A DNA stretch of 10,720 nt, taken from contig JADGIZ010000638.1 in NCBI GenBank assembly GCA_027604665.1, positions 1-10,720 of the forward strand. The letters are read 5' to 3'. Of this stretch, positions 8,381 to 10,720 are shown piece by piece. Every line of letters begins with the position of its first letter. The first letter of the stretch is position 1. Position numbers and translations under genes: made by a program. The notes under the pieces are model-generated. The model searched no databases and was not told the DNA's origin. It was given only the letters and a program-made list of their open reading frames with translations. This DNA is from Polyrhizophydium stewartii (Eukaryota; Chytridiomycota; Chytridiomycetes; Rhizophydiales).

Positions 8381-8492
8381 CGACCGGTCCCGCCCGCCAT
8401 CTGCCGCTGCCGGACCGCCGCCTTGCCGACCCGTCTGCCCGACCGCGCGCACTGCAGACGGCTGACACGCTCCCCGAGGGGCTTCCTGCAGA

Positions 8493-9309
8493 ATGCCTCC
8501 CAAGGTCGACCCCAACGAGATCAAGTACGGTGCGTGCGCCGCCTTGGAGCAGGCGTGCCTGGCGCCGTCGAAGCCCGTTGGGCCTTGGTGCTGACGCCGT
8601 TGCGCTGCTTGTCCCCGCAGTCGTCATCCGCTCGACCGGTGGTGAGGTTCCCGGTGGTTCGGTCCTTGCCCCCAAGCTCGGTCCCCTTGGTGTGGTACGT
8701 ATGCGGTCGCCGCGGTGGTGCCCAGCGGCAGCGACGCCCCGAGTGCTCACCAGCCACCGCCGACGCTGCTCGCTTTTTCTGGGACCGGGACGACCCGCTG
8801 CGACGATGCGACGCGCCGCATCGCCGCCTGCTGGACGTCACCGCGCCGGCCGACCCGCCGCTTCTGCAACCGCACCCCGCCGCCACGACACCCGCCTGTG
8901 CCGCTGGCTGCGCACGCAACAGCCCCCTAAGAAGGCCGGTGACGACATTGCCAAGGCCACCCAGGCCTACAAGGGCCTGAAGGTCACTGTCCGCCTTGCG
9001 ATCCAGAACCGTCAAGCCACCGTCGAGGTGCTGCCGTCTGCGTCGACGCTCCTGATCCAGGCCCTCAAGGAGCCGCCCCGTGACAAGAAGAAGGAGAAGA
9101 ACATCAAGCACAACGGCAACCTGACGCTCAACCAGGTCTACGAGATTGCCCGCAAGGTCCAGCACAAGTCGTACGCCAAGGAATTCTCGGGCAACGTCAG
9201 GGAGATTCTCGGCACTGCCTTCTCGATTGGCTGCACCGTTGACGGCCAGGCCCCCCAGGACCTGATTGAGAAGATCAAGTCTGGCGAGCTCGAGGTCCCC
9301 TCTGCATGA
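8493..9309 (+). CDS. RPL12: 60S ribosomal protein uL11 (L12), 3 coding exons
   Basis: Cytosolic large-subunit protein at the base of the P stalk, contacting the GTPase-associated rRNA and the elongation factors. Exons: 8493-8529, 8621-8694, 8923-9309; 165 residues, exactly the size of yeast and human L12. The N-terminus [20 protein letters not shown], the [10 protein letters not shown] loop, [15 protein letters not shown], the invariant [10 protein letters not shown] and the C-terminal [16 protein letters not shown] are all family hallmarks. Intron 1 (8530-8620, phase 1) has GTGCGT, CTGAC and CCCGCAG; intron 2 (8695-8922, phase 0) has GTACGT and AACAG with a long AG-free region. The start has A at -3 and lies one base after a likely 5' UTR acceptor. 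[12 protein letters not shown] is unusual: many orthologues read GGEVGASSALAP. Identity and reading frame are secure. Confidence 0.98.
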
Positions 9310-9407
9310 ATCTGAGTGAAAAGACGTTGTAGCGATCGCACCTATATGCCGCTGCTGCCACTGCCTGTGCGCCGTGCCTGTGTTTCTGTGCATTTGTGTG
9401 TGAGAAT
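9310..9407 (+). promoter_or_regulatory. RPL12-MED18 spacer
   Basis: 98 bases between the RPL12 stop and the first MED18 ATG, tandem orientation. It must hold the RPL12 3' end and the MED18 promoter. CTATATG at 9342-9348 is the only TATA-like string, about 60 bases before the MED18 ATG; a TG-rich run follows at about 9366-9402. No AATAAA is present. Confidence 0.4.
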
Positions 9408-10571
9408 ATGGAGGCGGGCCTGGGTTGCGGTGCTTGTGGGCTGGCGTGCTTGGCGCGAGATCGCATGTCGGCTGGCCGCGCGTTCCAGTGCTCGCTGCAC
9501 GGCGAGCTGCCGCACGGGCGGCTGGGCAAGCTGCTGGAGCGGCTGGTGGGGCTGTGCGGCGACACGACGCACATGGGCCAGCGGCGGTTCTGCGAGCACC
9601 ATGTGTGCTTTGTGCCGGCGGGTGCGTCGCCGTGCGCTGTCGCTGAGGTCATCGCTGAGGGGCTCGCCCTTGCAGAGACTGATGCTGCCGACGGCGGCGG
9701 TGCGCAGTGGAGACGCCGTTTGGGCCGGCTCGCAACGACGACGTGGTGCTGTGGCTGCACGCGAGCGCAGTGGATGCGGACGGGCAGGCGCTGCCGCTGT
9801 GCGAGCGCAAGTGGTGGGTCTGCGCATCACGTCGGATGTGGACTCTGGTCTCTCGCTGACCACGGAACGCCGCATGGTCTGCCAACGCTCCGTGCCTGCT
9901 GGTTGTGCGGGCGGCAGGGATCTGGTGCAGCTGTCGCCTGCAGAGCCACCCAAGGCCGGGCCGCGGCTTGCGAACCACCGGGCCGTGTACCGCACGCCCA
10001 TCGAGGGCGACCCGTTCCGGTTTCTTGAGATGATCGGGTACAGGTGAGATCCCGAGCAGTCGAGCCAGATGGGAGGGCTGCCCACCGGGCAGATCTGACA
10101 ATATGTGCGTGGGTGTACGCGGCGATGCAGATTCAACTTTGAATACGTGCGTCGCGGATTCGAGTTTCGGCTGGGCGGCGCACGCATGACCATCTTCCGG
10201 GTTTACAAGGTGCTTCCGGATGCGGCTGCACTGCTGCTGGTGCAGGCCAGGGCTGACTGGGCTCCGACGGGCGAGCAAAGCTCAACGAGCAGCACCGGAT
10301 CAGCAGCGCAGTCCCCGTCGACCCAGGATCGACCAAGTGGATCGTGGAGCTCACGTCGCCTGTTGCGGGCCAGGAGCACGTTGTGCGAATGAGCGACGAA
10401 CTCTTTCAGTTTGCAGCGCTGCTGACGGGGTGGGGGCCGGCCTGCAGGCCTGGATGCGTGGCGCGGCGGGTTCTAGTTGCTGACGCTGTTGCGTGTGGCC
10501 GCCATGCCAGACTTGTGTCACTTGTTGTTGTCGACCACACATCGCTGCAGAATCGCATTGCGTACTCGTGA
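9408..10571 (+). CDS. MED18: Mediator complex subunit 18, 6 exons
   Basis: Head-module subunit of Mediator, which links transcription factors to RNA polymerase II. Exons: 9408-9621, 9708-9813, 9918-10043, 10131-10209, 10293-10429, 10511-10571; 240 residues (human 208). No single frame shows the family; joined exons do. The N-terminal barrel has FQCSLHGELPHGRLGKLLERLVGLC, here split as FQCSLHGELPH and LERLVGLCGD, then CFVPAVETPFGPARNDDVVLW, RKWDLVQLSPAEPP with the conserved Trp, DPFRFLEMIGYRFNFEYVRRG, ARMTIFRVYK, TKWIVELTSP and the end QFAALLTGLVSLVVVDH. These follow the human order LLQG, WHLRYLGQPE, LMEMGFRMDHEFVAKG, KIFRI, YLVELS, FAEQLKPLVHLEKID. The first ATG (9408) has A at -3 and G at +4; ATG 9465 would drop a Cys-rich 19-residue lead. 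Intron 4 may end at 10280, adding LNEQ. Confidence is high for the family, moderate for the exact ends. Confidence 0.88.
10430..10510 (+). other. 81-base in-frame last intron of MED18
   Basis: Donor GTGGGG, CTGAC at about 10482-10486, acceptor GCCATGCCAG, phase 2. It is a multiple of three with no in-frame stop, so read-through adds a Cys/Arg-rich 27-residue segment. Splicing instead gives FAALLTGLVSLVVVDHTSL, which lines up with FAEQLKPLVHLEKIDPKRL of human MED18. Confidence 0.75.
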
Positions 10572-10691
10572 CGAGGGCCGCGAGATGACTCTTGTGTCTG
10601 GGATGCGGACGAGGGATTGTGCAATAAGATATTGTATTTTTGAATGCAGATATGATAACGCTTCGGCAGCAGGTGCGGATCTGTGTCCGCG
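10572..10691 (+). other. MED18 3' region
   Basis: After the TGA stop the sequence turns locally A/T-rich, with AATAAG at 10623-10628 and a TTGTATTTTT run at about 10633-10642. This contrasts with the GC-rich surroundings. It is a plausible polyadenylation region for MED18. No further gene is visible before the window ends. Confidence 0.4.
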
Positions 10692-10720
10692 GTGTGTGTG
10701 TGTGTGTGTGTGTGTGTGTG
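10692..10720. repeat. GT dinucleotide microsatellite at the window edge
   Basis: An uninterrupted alternating GT run of 29 bases reaches the last base of the window, so its full length is unknown. Confidence 0.97.

Larger units (their letters stand above)
8201..8491 (+). other. Probable 5' UTR intron of RPL12
   Basis: A CTGAC branch motif at 8462-8466 and a TTCCTGCAG acceptor ending at 8491 sit directly before AATGCCTCC, the RPL12 start. This is the arrangement of the proven-by-homology introns in the window. The best donor by sequence is GTGAGT at 8201, but GTGCGC at 8331 or 8371 would also work, so the left boundary is uncertain. A GAG at 8476-8478 lies between branch motif and acceptor. 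Ribosomal protein genes often carry an intron at or just before the start codon. Confidence 0.5.
8061..8492. promoter_or_regulatory. Divergent promoter region between Rix7 and RPL12
   Basis: The longest coding-free stretch, 432 bases. It holds the 5' ends of a ribosome assembly factor and a ribosomal protein gene. It contains an 8-base tandem repeat (8235-8261), two direct copies of a 17-base GTCC/GCGC-rich word (8324-8340, 8364-8380) embedded in TCCATCCATCC-like simple sequence, alternating CG/GC runs, and the 3' end of a likely 5' UTR intron of RPL12. No TATA box or named ribosomal-protein box was recognised. Open frames here on both strands show no family resemblance. Confidence 0.6.

Noticed and set aside
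8695..8922. Box C/D snoRNA in RPL12 intron 2
   Set aside because: No TGATGA/CTGA pair with flanking complementarity was found, and no clear H/ACA boxes.
8521..9393. 290-codon minus-strand frame opposite RPL12
   Set aside because: It is antisense to a securely identified ribosomal protein and spans its intron.
10430..10483. Frameshift in MED18 giving LLTGVGAGLQAWM
   Set aside because: It needs a base deletion, whereas a normal GT-AG intron at the same point restores the conserved C-terminus.

Overview
The window is a gene-dense, GC-rich piece of a nuclear genome from a microbial eukaryote. It holds six protein-coding genes with about 26 short spliceosomal introns and short spacers. All six genes were rebuilt by joining exons by eye, using protein-family conservation, reading phase and splice motifs; no RNA evidence was available. 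All three stop codons occur as normal gene ends, so the genetic code looks standard.

Layout: (1) 237-1896 (+), chorismate synthase, last step of the shikimate pathway, 5 exons. (2) 3062-1954 (-), RABL2-type small GTPase, 3 exons, one intron apparently of GC-AG type. (3) 3237-4961 (+), SGT-type TPR co-chaperone, 8 exons. (4) 8060-5133 (-), Rix7/NVL tandem AAA ATPase of 60S ribosome biogenesis, 7 exons. (5) 8493-9309 (+), ribosomal protein uL11 (RPL12), 3 coding exons and a probable 5' UTR intron. (6) 9408-10571 (+), Mediator subunit 18, 6 exons. Genes 1/2 and 3/4 converge (57 and 171 bases apart); 2/3 and 4/5 diverge from shared promoter regions (174 and 432 bases); 5/6 are in tandem. The window ends in a GT microsatellite.

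Organism: a chorismate synthase that starts right at its conserved core, with no transit peptide, implies a cytosolic shikimate pathway, as in fungi and some protists. RABL2 is a cilium/flagellum GTPase largely limited to flagellated lineages. Together these suggest a flagellated, shikimate-competent unicellular eukaryote, for example a zoosporic fungus or a GC-rich heterotrophic protist. I cannot name the taxon from sequence alone.

The genes are housekeeping functions and do not form a pathway. The only functional link is the divergent Rix7/RPL12 pair, a 60S assembly factor beside a 60S protein. I found no mobile element, CRISPR, tRNA, rRNA or novel multi-gene system. The interest lies in intron architecture: a near-uniform CTGAC/CTCAC branch motif, CAG acceptors throughout, long AG-free stretches before distant acceptors, several stop-free 3n introns, and one GC-AG intron.
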